From Pomacea canaliculata (Eukaryota; Mollusca; Gastropoda; Architaenioglossa; Ampullariidae), in the NCBI RefSeq assembly GCF_003073045.1, contig NC_037591.1, positions 43,897,903 to 43,961,902 of the forward strand: a DNA stretch of 64,000 bases. Direction: 5' to 3'. The notes beneath the pieces were generated by a model. The model did not search any database. It was not told where the DNA came from and saw nothing but the letters and a program-made list of their open reading frames with translations. The position numbers and the translations under genes are program-made. Below, piece after piece: positions 48,341-60,769 of the stretch; within the stretch, counting starts at the first letter, position 1, and each line of letters opens with the position of its first letter.

Positions 48341-48609
48341 TAAATACCAACGATGACATTCAGAAAGCAGTACACTCAGAACACTCGTTACACCCAATAC
48401 TCCCAGTACTCCCAGTACACAATACAATCAGCCAAGTGACACTTCAAGTGCCAGCTTGAACTCCAGCAGACTTGTGTCAGTGTCAGTGTCAGTGCCAGGA
48501 CATCGCGGGGCACCTGCTGTTGGTTGTCTTGTAATGACGTGCCGTTAGTTCACAGTCACATGACGTCATGCCCTGACGTCTTTGTGGGAGCCTCTTCGTG
48601 AGCTTATTG

Positions 48610-48990
48610 ATCACGTGATCTTGTGTCGTGACATCTTGTATCGTGAGATATTGTCTCTTGTGATCTTTTATCGTGAAATCTTGTATTGTGTGATATTGTA
48701 TTGTGACATCCTGTATCATGAAATATTGTGACATCTTGTATCGTGAGTTATTGTCTCTTGTGATCTTGTATCGTGACATCTTGTATCGTATGATATTGTA
48801 TCGTGACATCTTGTATCGTGTGATATTGTATTGTGACATCCTGTATCATGAAATATTCTATTGTGACATCTTGTATCGTGAGATATTGTCTCTTGCGATC
48901 TTGTATCGTGACATCTTGTATCGTGTGAAATTGTATTGTGACTTGTAGTATGGTGTGGCGTGACATCTTGTGGTGTGTGATCTCGTGTCG
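48610..48990. repeat. TATTGTATCGTGACATCTTG minisatellite
   Basis: About 20 copies of an 18- to 20-bp unit. Three near-identical copies of AAGTAAACTGTTTATTATCA occur further on at 49211-49310. Confidence 0.9.
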
Positions 48991-48999
48991 TGACGCCTA

Positions 49000-50040
49000 G
49001 TGAAGTAGTGTGAGGTCAGATTGCATGTAACAGCACGAAGACCAATCGCCAGGCTCGTATTTGTGGAATTTAGTACAAAGCGCGTGAAGTCCAGACGATT
49101 TATTAAAGAAAAGGAGCCACTAGGTCACCAGATAAACCTTGGATAAACCGCAACTGGTTATAGAAAGACATCTGTAGGGAAAACGGTCTCACGACACAAA
49201 CTACTTCGTGAAGTAAACTGTTTATTATCATCATAACACACTGCTTGCTAAAAAGTAAACTGTTTATTATCATCATAACACACTGCTTGCTAAAGTAAAC
49301 TGTTTATTAACAATATGACACAAACTACTTCCTGAAGGTTTACAGCCAATCCTGGTCTTTAAGTCTTTGCATGGATTCCCTCTCAGACCCCTTCCCTGAA
49401 AAGACAAAAATGATGGCAGGAGGACTGGCAGGTCTCATGCAGAGAACAACAAATAAACCGCAAAGCAGCAGCTGTACAGGTGTTTACACGTTTACACTAA
49501 ACTTGTGCAGTTGTTAACAACTTTACTAAAGACTTTTTGAAAAGGCTTGTGAAGTCTTCTCGGGGAAATTTGCTGTCACTGCTACAGACCAAGTGTTTGT
49601 GTTTAGAGGACCTCCCTACACAGGTGATGATGTCACATCCGTGTAGTCCTCACTGTGACACCACACTGTAAACACAGCGCCATCCATAATCAAAACAACT
49701 GTCGGTCACATAAAACACTTACAAAGGTAAGGGAAGCGCCATCGCGTGATTATCCCGGAACAACATCAAGAAAGAATGCTTTCTACTTTCTCTGATGACA
49801 TCACACTACACCTGGAGGGCCGCTCGTAACAACACCTGATGACATCACACTACACCTGTCACTAAAGTCATCTACAGGTAAGGAAACTACACAGACCTGC
49901 ACTACAGCTGTGACAGCCTTTGATGTGACACGTGACTACGACGTGTTTACCTTTAGACTGACATCGTGTAAACCTCTGGGACTACAGGCGCTCGCTAAGT
50001 CAAGTCTTACCCAGGGTACTCGAGGCTGGGGAGGGTGGCG
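49000..50040. other. No further gene recognised downstream of gene B
   Basis: Apart from the short direct repeats at 49211-49310 and two copies of GATGACATCACACTACACCT (about 49794 and 49839), no structure is seen. The poly(A) site of gene B should lie here, but I could not choose one. Confidence 0.5.
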
Positions 50041-50044
50041 CCCC

Positions 50045-53000
50045 CTAGCAGTTGAGGGTGGCCAAGTCGCCGATGTTGACGGTGGGCGAGTCGGCCAACT
50101 GTTGGCCCAGTGAGTCGGTGCAGTAACACACGGAGCCTGTGCACCCGTACTTCCGGTAGTTGCCGTTGTCCTCGCACGAGAACATCTTGCCGATGAGCCC
50201 CGTCTGTAGGTAGGCGTACTGGTCACGTGCACACTCTGTAACACGGTCACACAGACACACGTAGTGTACACGGTCACACAGATACACACACGTAGTGTAC
50301 ACGGTCACACAGACACACGTAGTGTACACGGTCACACAGATACACACGCGTAGTGTACACGGTCACACAGACACACGTAGTGTACACGGTCACACAGATA
50401 CACGTAGAGCACACGGTCACACAGGCACACGTGGTATACACGGTCACACCGATACACACACAGATACGTGTATCACACAATGCAGGGTCTAAGAGGTGAC
50501 TGTGAAGAATGGAGGAGAGGAAACACTGAGAGGAAAGCTTGTGACCAAGTCGTTGAGGAATAGTTCACAGTCTGAGTAAATAAATAAACACTGGTGTGTG
50601 ACTAACATTATTGCTACAGATGTGGACACGTGGCTGTAAAGCTGAGGCCACTGGACCCAGGATGAATTCTGAGATGAAGGCCGCTACACGGCTACTCAGT
50701 GGGCTGCGTCACGTGGCTGGACACGTGGCATGAATAGGTCACAACAGCTGTGATAATGGAGCGATAATGCCGTCAATTGTGACGCAGTTTGGTCGCTCTA
50801 TAAACTCAAGAATCACAAAGATTGCCACAAGGGCCCACAGTTTGTGACGAGGGCCCACAGTTTGTGACAAGGGCCCACAAAGAGCAGAGAACTGGGCTAA
50901 AAATAAAATAAAAAACAAAGAAACAACCCAAATCAGGATGTGTGTAGCAGGATGTGGGTGTATGTCTACACGTGGACGTGTTTGCTGGTGTTTGTCTACC
51001 TACATCCGGTCATTCTAAACTCTCGCACATACATACGTTCCAGTAGTTTGTGACGTCAGCAGTGGGTGTGGGAGGAGGAGAGGTCAAGGTTGACGCTGTC
51101 CTCAACTGAGTGTAAGGCGCAAAATGGCGTCCTGTGGCCTTGGAGCATCTGGGCTTTATACTCTGGTATATCTACTCATACACCTACAGTCACCTGACCC
51201 ATGCTACTGACTATGGCGACATCCACCTACACACAGACTTCTCCGCTCTCTCTCTCTCGACTATGTAGCGACAGACGGCAGACAGACTGACACAAGACAT
51301 GGCGGCTGACTCACGGCAGTTCATGTCCGCTGACTGTCCGATGGACGCGCTGTAGTCTGCGATCTTAACGCCACTCGGGTCCACACAGTAGCACCTGCAC
51401 AGGGCAATGTTTACACGTGTACAATGTTGACAGGCTCAGTGTATATAGCATCACCTGTACATAAACAAGGTAGAGTGTTGACACGTGTACAATGTTTACA
51501 GACGCAGGAGGAAGACAAACACTAATGGCGGCTGTCATTCCGTAGAATAAAGTCTGTTGTGTATCGTAGACATGTTTTCATGTGTACTATTCAAGGTGAA
51601 GGTTGTCCTCTGACCTCACTTGTCTCCCCAAACCCGTGTAACAAGGGGCAGTGATACACCCGTGCTATTTATAGTGACACTACATATTTATATATTTACA
51701 GTGATACACCCTTGCTATTTATTGTGACACACTACATATTTATATATTTGCAGTGATACACCTTGCTATTTATTGTGACACACTACATATTTATATATTT
51801 ACAGTGATACACCCGTGCTATTAAATTGTTCCACTACAGTGTAACCTCATGAAGACCTTCCCTATCACGACCATACTTGGTTCCAGTCCACACTTGTTTC
51901 AGGGTGCACGTGGCACATTACACGTCATCTCCATGACGACGACCTCCACAACCTCACTTATCACCGGCAGTTGGTGCTGTGGAACCGTTTTCTGTGAATG
52001 CGCAGCAGACACAAACATGAAGTAAAATTTAAACAAAGTGTCCTGGCCGACTATTTGCTGTAGATGTTGACTTTCTACAAGAATACAGAAAAATACATCA
52101 TGTACATTTTGACAGAGGTTGTTTGTTTGTTTGTCTAGTGGGGGACCCCTCACTTCCACCCCCATCCTTGTGGCCCCAGAAATGTCGACCCCATCGTCCC
52201 AACACTGGAAGTGGACTGAGGGTAACCAAGGCCCAAAAGACGGGTTCCACCACTGACAGGGGCAGCTAGTCACGTGGAACATCACAGAGTCACGTGTTGT
52301 TTCAGCGAATGTAACCATCGTAGTAAACAACATGGCCGCCGTGCAATATACACAGAAAGAACAAATCTCGCTCTGGCGCTCAAAGTGTCTTGAAACTATT
52401 TGTAAACAACATTTGTTTGTGTTTATTGTCGTTTGGCGGTTGGTATTGACTGTACATGCGCTGTGCGATTGCAAGCAGCCAGGTGGCGCTGTTGTGGCGG
52501 TCAGCAGCCACGTGCAGGTCCTGGACACTGAGTGTTGTCAGCACGTGACCTGAGGTGGCGCTACTGTCACGGCGGGCGTCGACATGGCTACCTCCAGAAT
52601 ATTATGGTCCCCGGGGAAAAACAAACAGAAGCTGGACTGGTCACAATGACGTCACCAGTGCGCAGCCCTGACGCAAAATGCGTGACTGTGACGACATCTG
52701 ACATGACACGAGGTGTCCTAAGGCAAGTCACATGACACGCAACACGTGACAACATCTCACACAGCCCTGACACAACACACACATCAACTCACACGGAGCC
52801 GTGACACTGGCGCGCGGCGTAGGTGCCGTCCTGGGCGCACGTGGGCAGGAACTGACCCAGAAGGTGGACGCCGGACTGCAGCTGCTGCAAGCGCTCCTGG
52901 CAGGTCTGAGGGTCTGGGAGGGACACAGTGTAGGAGAAGTGATATGAGATATAAGGACAGGACAAGACAAATACATCGTTCTCTTACCTGTTGGTGTCAA

Positions 53001-53966
53001 GTCTGATCCATAGCAATGTGTCTTTTAAGATCATCATCATCATCGTCATCGTCATCGTCATTGTCATCGTCATCGTCATCATCATCATCGTCGTCGTCGT
53101 ACTTGCCAGGATGACAGGCACAGCTCACCTGCCCTCTTGCTCAGCAGCAGCTCCTCACAGATGTGAGTCTGGGAGTTACAGGTGAGACCAGCGCCGCACT
53201 CGGAGCTCGCCGGCATGGACAGTCCCAGCAGGAAGGCCTCGATACACGACTCGCCTTTGTCTAGCCACAAACAACAACAACAACTTCACAAACAACCTCA
53301 ATAAACCACTCGCCTTTGTCTAGTCACAAATACAAACAACAACTCAATAAGCCACTCCCCGTCCTCTGTCCACAAGTAACCGTAATCCCCCCCCCCCCCC
53401 GCTCGCTGGTCACGTGACGTGAATCTCGCTCTCGTTGCACACAGCTCACGTGTCTCTGTTTAGAAGCGGCCTTAACCCTCCTACTCTCTCTCTCTAGTCC
53501 AGGTAAACTGTAGCCGAGTCCTTTTTTGATCACGTGCTAACATGGCGCACTCCACTTCCCTTGGCGATGTTGGTATGTTTGATTCAAGTCTGCAGCTTCG
53601 TGTGCGAGGGTCTGTCTACCTACTCTCCTTATTCGACTGGTGATATGTACCACGTGATAGTTATTTACGTGATAAAGGTAAACCACGTGCCTAGCTACCT
53701 GACAGACGGGTGACTACAGGTATGCCACATACTTAGCTACCTGACACCTAGACAGACGGGTGAATACAGGTATGTCACATACTTAGCTGCCTGACGCACA
53801 GGTCGCAACAGCCACAGAAGCCGCCATTGCGGGCGACCCTCCCGTCACAGTTGTCCTCCGTCACCGCAGCACAGCGCACCAGGGAGCACACCCCGGGTGT
53901 GCAGGCGATGGCGTGGGTGAGGGTCACAGCCAGTGAGAGAACGAGAATATTTACCAGCATCTTCAT
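50045..53966 (-). CDS. Gene B: secreted protein with IGFBP-N-like domain and two thyroglobulin type-1 domains
   Basis: Five exons join in frame: 53783..53966, 53129..53260, 52793..52913, 51315..51394 and 50045..50235 (phases 1,1,2,1), giving 235 residues. A signal peptide (M-K-M-L-V-N-I-L-V-L-S-L-A-V) ends at about T-H-A. The next part ([18 protein letters not shown], then C-G-A-G-L-T-C and H-I-C-E-E) has the spacing and CGCCxxC core of an IGFBP N-terminal domain. Two thyroglobulin type-1 domains follow, each with six cysteines: Q-C-H-G-S-V/C-Y-C-V-D across exons 3-4, and T-G-S-V-C-Y-C-T-D in exon 5, which ends L-N-C-stop. Vertebrate IGFBPs pair one such N-domain with one thyroglobulin domain. 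Type-1 domains can also inhibit cysteine proteases. IGF binding is not demonstrated. Confidence 0.85.
50230..50475. repeat. GTGTACACGGTCACACAGAYACAC array beside gene B exon 5
   Basis: Eight to nine copies of a 24- to 29-bp unit adjoin the exon 5 acceptor. The same array adjoins gene C exon 5 (55985-56290), so it was duplicated with the exon. Confidence 0.9.
51640..51820. repeat. GTGATACACCCGTGCTATTTATTGTGACACACTACATATTTATATATTTACA repeats
   Basis: Three and a half copies of a roughly 57-bp unit in gene B intron 3. Confidence 0.85.
53028..53100. repeat. CATCGT/CATCAT hexamer tract
   Basis: (CATCGT)n flanked by CAT and CGT runs, about 30 bp from the donor of gene B exon 2. Confidence 0.9.
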
Positions 53967-54032
53967 CCTCACTCAGTTGTCAAACGTGTGTCGCAGATTT
54001 CAGTTGACGGTTGTTACCTACCTGTCTGCTGC

Positions 54033-54040
54033 TATATATA
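54033..54040 (-). promoter_or_regulatory. TATA box of gene B
   Basis: TATATATA on the minus strand, 67 bp upstream of the ATG at 53966, in a GC-containing context (CAGCCTATATATAGCAGC). This places transcription start roughly 35-40 bp before the ATG. Confidence 0.65.
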
Positions 54041-54489
54041 GGCTGGGGCGCTGTTGGGGTTAAAACTGCGGCGCTTATCTTTGTAGCCTGACGCCATCTA
54101 GCGGATTGTTTAGTGTCCAACACATTGACCTGTGACAGTCAGCAAACCTCCGTGTAAATATAGACAAAGCACACAGGTGTCCACACAAAGTTCGTGTGAC
54201 GTCAGGCGCACACCTGTTTATACAGCCTTCTGTCTGTCCTTCTGTAGGTTTTATTTACACAACAATGTTTGCTGTGGGCCAGGATTGACACCACTGTTGT
54301 TGTTTACACAGGGTTTTATAGAGAAGATTTGTGATTGGTACTTCGTGCTGTTGTCCATGTTGTTATGTTCGTCTTCAGAGGAGCTGCACACCGAGCTGTA
54401 GCTATAGCTATAGTCTCTAGTCAGTGACTTCTGTCACATGAGACTTCTGTCTTCAGCAACAGGTCTTTGACATTTGACCTACGTAGCCA

Positions 54490-54820
54490 TGTGTCTTGTG
54501 TGACGTGTCATCAACATAGCCATCAACGTGTCTTGTGTGACGTGTCATCAACATAGCCATCAACGTGTCTTGTGTGACGTGTCATCAACATAGCCATCAA
54601 CGTGTCTTGTGTGACGTGTCATCAACATAGCCATCAACGTGTCTTGTGTGACGTGTCATCAACATAGCCATCAACGTGTCTTGTGTGACGTGTCATCAAC
54701 ATAGCCATCAACGTGTCTTGTGTGACGTGTCATCAACATAGCCATCAACGTGTCTTGTGTGACGTGTCATCAACATAGCCATCGACGTGTCTTGTGTGAC
54801 GTGTCATCAACATAGCCATC
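54490..54820. repeat. 37-bp minisatellite, about nine copies
   Basis: CAACGTGTCTTGTGTGACGT followed by GTCATCAACATAGCCAT, almost perfectly repeated. Low divergence suggests recent expansion or homogenisation. Confidence 0.95.
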
Positions 54821-55249
54821 AAGATGTGCTGTGCACCACGTGGCGCGTGTAGTTGTCTCTGTATTTATCAATAAGGACCTGTGTATCTATAAATATCTTG
54901 TGTACCGCGTGATCAATCTTCCTATCAATGACACCTGTGTCATGTGACCAGTTTCTGTACGTTTGCTGAGTGAAAGCCTCACCTGGCGTGTACTGTGTAC
55001 TGTAGAGGGCCGTGTGACCGGTCCTCACTGTAACAGCTACAATGTTCGGGCCGTGCACTTTCGTCTACACAATCGTTAAAAAAACGGCGCGTGGCATCGT
55101 AGGCTGGGGGCGTCTTGGGGGGCGAGATAAGGTGTGGGAACGCCACAGCATGCAGCAGATAGGAGGCGACAGTCTCTGCTACATGTACCACGTGATACTG
55201 TAGTCACGAGACCATGTCATAGACAGGCTTACCGCGTAATCATAACACA

Positions 55250-55690
55250 AGCACAAAAACACACACACACAAACACACACAGACACACACAGACACACAC
55301 ACAAACACACACAAACACACACAAACACACAAACACACACAACACACACAAACACACATACACACAAACACACAGACACACACACACAGACATACACACA
55401 ACACACACAAACACACACAAACACACACAACACACACACAAACACACACAAACACACACACACACACACACAAAACACATACACACACAAACACACACAG
55501 ACACACACACACACACAAACACACAAACACACACAAACACACACAAACACACACAAACACACACAGACACACACAGACACACACAGACACACACACAGAC
55601 ACACAAACACACACACACACACAAACACACATACACACACACAAACACACACAAACACACACAAACACACACAGACACACACACACACAA
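55250..55690. repeat. CACACAAACACACACAGA microsatellite
   Basis: A 440-bp CA-rich tract about 45-50 bp beyond the poly(A) signal of gene C. Reading frames across it are repeat translations. Confidence 0.95.
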
Positions 55691-55733
55691 TGTGTCAATG
55701 TTTCTCCTAAGAAAGATTATTAAAGAGAATATT

Positions 55734-55739
55734 TTTATT
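55734..55739 (-). terminator. Polyadenylation signal of gene C
   Basis: AATAAA on the minus strand, about 50 bp after the stop codon at 55789-55791, in an A/T-rich context (ACAAAATAAAAATATT). Confidence 0.6.
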
Positions 55740-55788
55740 TTGTATTTGTCTTTGGGTGGTTTTCCTGTACCCCAGCAGGTGGCGCCCC

Positions 55789-58700
55789 CTAGCAGTTGAG
55801 GGTGGCCAAGTCGCCGATGTTGACGGTGGGCGAGTCGGCCAACTGTTTGCCCAGTGAGTCGGTGCAGTAACACACGGAGCCTGTGCACCCGTACTTCCGG
55901 TAGTTGCCGTTGTCCTCGCACGAGAACATCTTGCCGATGAGCCCCGTCTGTAGGTAGGCGTACTGGTCACGTGCACACTCTGTAACACGGTCACACAGAC
56001 ACACGTAGTGTACACGGTCACACAGATACACACACGTAGTGTACACGGTCACACAGACACACGTAGTGTACACGGTCACACAGATACACACACGTAGTAT
56101 ACACGGTCACACAGACACACACACGTAGAGCACACGGTCACACAGACACACGTAGTGTACACGGTCACACGTAGTGTAATAGGGTCACACACACAGATAC
56201 ACAGATACACGTAGTCTACACGCTCACTCGTAGTGTAACACGGTCACAGACACACACACACGTAGTGTACACGGTCACACACACAGGACAGCAAGTGACA
56301 CTAAGTGTCATCTGTCTCCGAGTGTATCACTGTCACAGTGTACGACATGACAGCTGTCTGTCCTATTCATGTCACGACATGTGTGTGGCTCAGTCAAGGT
56401 AGCAAAGGTGCTCACAGATTGAACTTTTACTTCCGCTTCAACTACGATGAGTGTGCACTGCGCATGCGCTAACTGAGGAAATGTCAGTGCGAACAAGGAG
56501 GATGCCGCTAGTCGTCGAGGGCAGCAATCACATCGACAAGTAGCAGACGACTCGGCTACCACTACACACGACATAAGGTGTGGTTAAGCTTTCACTTTTA
56601 CTCTTTACAGAGTTGCTCACAAAGTCAGTGTTCACATTGTCTGTGTTCACATTGTCTGTGTTCACAAAGCCAGTGTTCACAAAGTCAGTGTTCACATTGT
56701 CTGTGTTCATATTGTCTGTGTTCACAAAGCCAGTGTTCACAAAGTCAGTGTTCACATTGTCTGTGTTCACAAAGTCAGTGTTCACATTGTCTGTGTTCAC
56801 AAAGTCAGTGTTCACATTGTCTGTGTTCACAAAGTCAGTGTTCACATTGTCAGTGTTCACATTGTCTGTGTTCAGAAAGTCAGTGTTCACATTGTCTGTG
56901 TTCACACAGTCAGTATTCACACAGTCAGTGTTCACAAACTCAATGTTCACAGTCAGTGTTCACACAGTCAGTATTCACACAGTCAGTATTCACAAACTCA
57001 ATGTTCACAGTCAGTGTTCACACAGTCAGTATTCACACAGTCAGTATTCACAAACTCAATGTTCACAGTCAGTGTTCACACAGTCAGTATTCACACAGTC
57101 AGTATTCACCAACTCAATGTTCACAGTCAGTGTTCACACAGTCAGTATTCACACAGTCAGTGTTCACAAACTCAATGTTCACACAGTCAGTGTCTGTGAG
57201 TTAGCCATCCACACACAGCCATGCAGAATGTGAGTGTATTTATCCACTCAGTGCCTCACTCCACACCACGGAGACCTAATGAACGTTCACAATTCACAGA
57301 CAAGACTCACGGCAGTTCATGTCGGCTGCCTGTCCAATGGCGGAGGAGTAGTCAGGGATTCGGACTCCAGTCTGGTCCACACAGAAACATCTGGAATTAA
57401 GCAAAACATGGAATGATGTAGAAGCTACCTTCATGTCACCTGTGATTTTCTTGGCGGAAAGGACAGAAGGACAGGACAAACAGGGGAAGTGACTGACACA
57501 CTGCACGGGGACCAGGAAGTGGGTGTCACGTGACTAGGATGAACCACTCACACGGAGCCCTGACACTGGCGCGCGGCGTAGGTGCCGTCCTGGGCGCACG
57601 TGGGCAGGAACTGACCCAGAAGGTGGACGCCGGACTGCAGCTGCTGCACGCGCTCCTGGCAGGTCTGCGGGTCTGTGAGAAACACAAACATGTAACACAC
57701 ATGTAACACACATGTAACTCACCACACTGTCACTGGCTACAACTACAACTGTCTCCACTACACTCACCATCTGTTGTCTACACTCACCACCTGCTGCTGG
57801 AGTATCATAGTATGTCTAGCTAGAGACTGTAGACACTGCTAGACAGTGACTGACCGCACGTGCTGTACGCTAGCAGGACTTTAGTACCTCCAGGAACTCT
57901 GCCTGTGACGTGTGTTGACATGTAGACACTTATTTTCACTGACAGCAATCCTGAAAGTGTAAATAAGGCGGACAGAGAGTGTAGTCTCATTACATTCCAT
58001 GTATGGCCTGTGACAGAGATGAGTTTTGTCACGAACCTTTAGCTTCGTGTGTCGTGACGACAGTTTGTAGCCACTCTGCTAGCTCCACTGATTAGTCAGC
58101 TGACCATAAGGCTGCTAGCAGTGGGGCTAAGTGGCCAAGTGGTCAAAGGCGCACTAAGAGCATTGTGATGTAATCTTGTGTTGAAGTCCTTGAGTGTTGA
58201 TGATGCTTAGTAAACATTTGTACTGTTTGATGTGTGATGTGTGATGTTTGATGTGTGATGTTTGATGTGTGATGTGTGATGTTTGATGTGTGATGTGTGA
58301 TGTTTGATGTCTGATGTGTGATGTTTGATGTGTGATGTTTGATGTGTGATGTGTGATGTGTGATGTTTGATGTTTGATTGTGATGTGTGATGTGTGATGT
58401 GTGAGTAGTCTTCACATTGTATCCATCCCTCGCGCTTATACTTCATTGGCGCCTTTAGTTCGCTGCTTGAGCACCGTCAGGGGAGCACATTCAAAGTCAG
58501 GGGAGCACACACTCACAGTCAGGGGAGCACACTCAAAGTCAGGGGAGCACATTCAAAGTCAGGGGAGCACACACTCACAGTCAGGGGAGCACACTCAAAG
58601 TCAGGGGAGCACACTCAAAGTCCAGGGAGCACACACTCACAGTCAGGGGAGCACACTCAAAGTCAGGGGAGACACACTCACAGTCAGGGGAGCACACACT

Positions 58701-60349
58701 CAAAGTCAGGGGAGCACACTCAAAGTCAGGGGAGCACACTCACAGTCAGGGGAGCACACTCAAAGTCAGGGGAGCACACACTCACAGTCAGGGGAGCACA
58801 CTCAAAGTCAGGGGAGCACACACTCACAGTCAGGGGAGCACACTCAAAGTCAGGGGAGCACACAATTTTTCAGTCAGGGGAGCACATTCAAAGTCAGGGG
58901 AGCACACGAATAACTGTTTGTCTGTCATAGTTAGGATGGGAGAAAGAAAGATAAAGAGAGATGACGAAAGTGATCTATTTCCGCGCGAGATGGTAGTCCA
59001 TCTGAGTTATCCTCCATTGTTCATCAGAGAGAGAGAGAGAGAAAGAGGGATGGAGAGACAACAGGAGGGAAGAAACATGGAGCGAGAATAATGAAGGGAA
59101 GGCAGACCGAATGGAGTCTCAAGCCCTGAGTGCAGCTCACCTGCCCGTTTACTGAGTAGCAGCTCCTGACAGGTGCGAGTAGCGGTGTTACACACGAGTC
59201 CAGAGCCGCACTCCACGGTGGCCGGCATCCCCAGCAACATGGTCGCCAAGCACGAGTCGCCCTTCTCTGTCGACAACAAGACATGGACGACATCGTAGAT
59301 AAGAGCGACGATGATGAGGACAATTACAGTAATACTGAGGTACATGGACGTGGAGCTGTACTGTCATGTAACATAGAGTTGTATGTCATATGAGGTAGAG
59401 TTCTTGTGACTTATGACGTGGAGCTGTAATGTCATATGACGTGGAGTTGTAGTGTCATGTCACTTGAAGCTGTAGTGTCATATGACGTGGAGCTGTACTG
59501 TTGCACTAGCAGGAATACATATAGTGTTGCACTAGTAGGAATACATATCACTAGTAGGAATACATTGCACTAGTAGGAATACATATAGTGCTACACTAGT
59601 AGTAATACATATAGTGCTACACTAGTAGGAATACATAGTGCTACACTAGATGCTGCGCTGTTGAGCTCCTGTGTGAATCACTCCTATGTGCTCCGCTAGT
59701 GTGTGTTTATGTAGTTTGATACTGTGTTTAAAATGTGAGGAGCAAATTACTTGTTACAAACTCAAATTACTCAGTTAACATTTATTGTCTCGGCCCCAGG
59801 ACTCAACACGTACAGGCCCGATAGCTACGGCCGTATTCATGAAGCACGGCTAAGTCATCATGTGTGGGGTCGAATGGGGAAATCGAGGAGAAGGCTTGTG
59901 TCCGTAGTTTCACGAGTTCCCTGACACCACGGATACTACCTGATGCTTATGTGCCCCGGGACCTCTGTACCGCTGATTACAGAGAGGGTAAAGTAACATC
60001 CGGGCAATCTGGAATATGCTTTAAGAATGCGGAGGCTAAACGGTCGCCTTAGGTTTACCCGTAACTAACGACGTACAGAAGTCATGAATACGGATCCTAG
60101 ACAGACAGGTAAGTAGCTTACTTAGCTACCTGACACCTAGACAGACAGGTGAATACAGACATGTCACACACTTAGCTGCCTGACGCACAGGTCGCAACAG
60201 CCACAGAAGCCGCCATTGCGGGCGACCCTCCCGTCACAGTTGTCCTCTGTCACCGCCGCACACTGCACGCCGTCACACATGTCCTGGGTGCACACGATGG
60301 CAGTTGCCAGGGTGAAGGACAGACAGACGATCACGAGTTTCACCAACAT
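55789..60349 (-). CDS. Gene C: secreted protein with IGFBP-N-like domain and two thyroglobulin type-1 domains
   Basis: The exons are 60172..60349, 59141..59266, 57552..57672, 57311..57390 and 55789..55979 (phases 1,1,2,1), giving 231 residues. The start chosen is ATG 60347-60349; the frame upstream has only a TTG. A signal peptide ([17 protein letters not shown]) precedes [11 protein letters not shown] and the F-C-G-C-C-D-L-C core. Exon 2 adds E-C-G-S-G-L-V-C and R-T-C-Q-E. The first thyroglobulin type-1 domain spans exons 3-4 (Q-C-Q-G-S-V/C-F-C-V-D-Q-T, ending M-N-C); the second fills exon 5 ([11 protein letters not shown], ending L-N-C-stop). It is a tandem paralogue of gene B: exons 1, 3 and 5 are almost identical, exons 2 and 4 clearly diverged. 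Confidence 0.85.
55985..56290. repeat. GTGTACACGGTCACACAGAYACAC array beside gene C exon 5
   Basis: About ten copies adjoin the exon 5 acceptor. They are homologous to the array at 50230-50475 but longer. Confidence 0.9.
56610..57195. repeat. TCAGTGTTCACATTGTCTGTGTTCACAAAG array
   Basis: 15-bp basic unit (TCAGTGTTCACA-like) arranged in 30- and 60-bp higher-order units, in gene C intron 4. It stops about 115 bp before exon 4. Confidence 0.95.
58215..58412. repeat. GATGTGTGATGTTT array
   Basis: 10- and 20-bp units of GATGTGTGAT/GATGTTTGAT, about 20 copies, in gene C intron 2. Confidence 0.95.
58480..58910. repeat. GTCAGGGGAGCACACTCAAA array
   Basis: About 20 copies of a 20- to 22-bp unit alternating ...CACTCAAA and ...CACACTCACA forms, in gene C intron 2. 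A shorter TAGGAATACATATAGTG array lies at 59500-59640. Confidence 0.95.
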
Positions 60350-60403
60350 GGCTGCGGACAATGAATTGTTTGGTGTATGAGTTGAATGTTCTGGCGTTGC
60401 CGC

Positions 60404-60411
60404 TATTTATA
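60404..60411 (-). promoter_or_regulatory. TATA box of gene C
   Basis: TATAAATA on the minus strand, 55 bp upstream of the ATG at 60349 (GCGACTATAAATAGCGGC). Position and sequence match the TATA box of gene B. Confidence 0.7.
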
Positions 60412-60769
60412 GTCGCGAGAAAGTTCCAGGTCTACAGGACACAGACTGCGTGGTCGTCAAGTCACCTGCTGCCACCTGGTGTCGCCCACGCCACTGTCCG
60501 CCTCCGCCTGCTGCTCGCTGCAAGTCGCAGAGAAGTGAAACACAGTCCACGGGAGTAAATACCAGCCACCCGACTGACAGTACTCTCCCTTGCTTCTCAT
60601 CTTTACATCTACGTTATCTTTACACGATGGTGACACAGCAACTGTCACAGCTAATGTCAGTCGTTGATGTCAGTAGTGTCTAGTGTCGATAATGTGTCAG
60701 TACTGTGATTGTGTCAACTGTCAACACTGCGTGTAGAAGCACTGGACAACACTACGTGCTGTGACACTA

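Noticed and set aside
55134-55921. Cys/Val-rich and His/Thr-rich frames of 150-230 residues
   Set aside because: CA/GT microsatellite translation; one minus-strand frame only runs into gene C exon 5 in the wrong frame.
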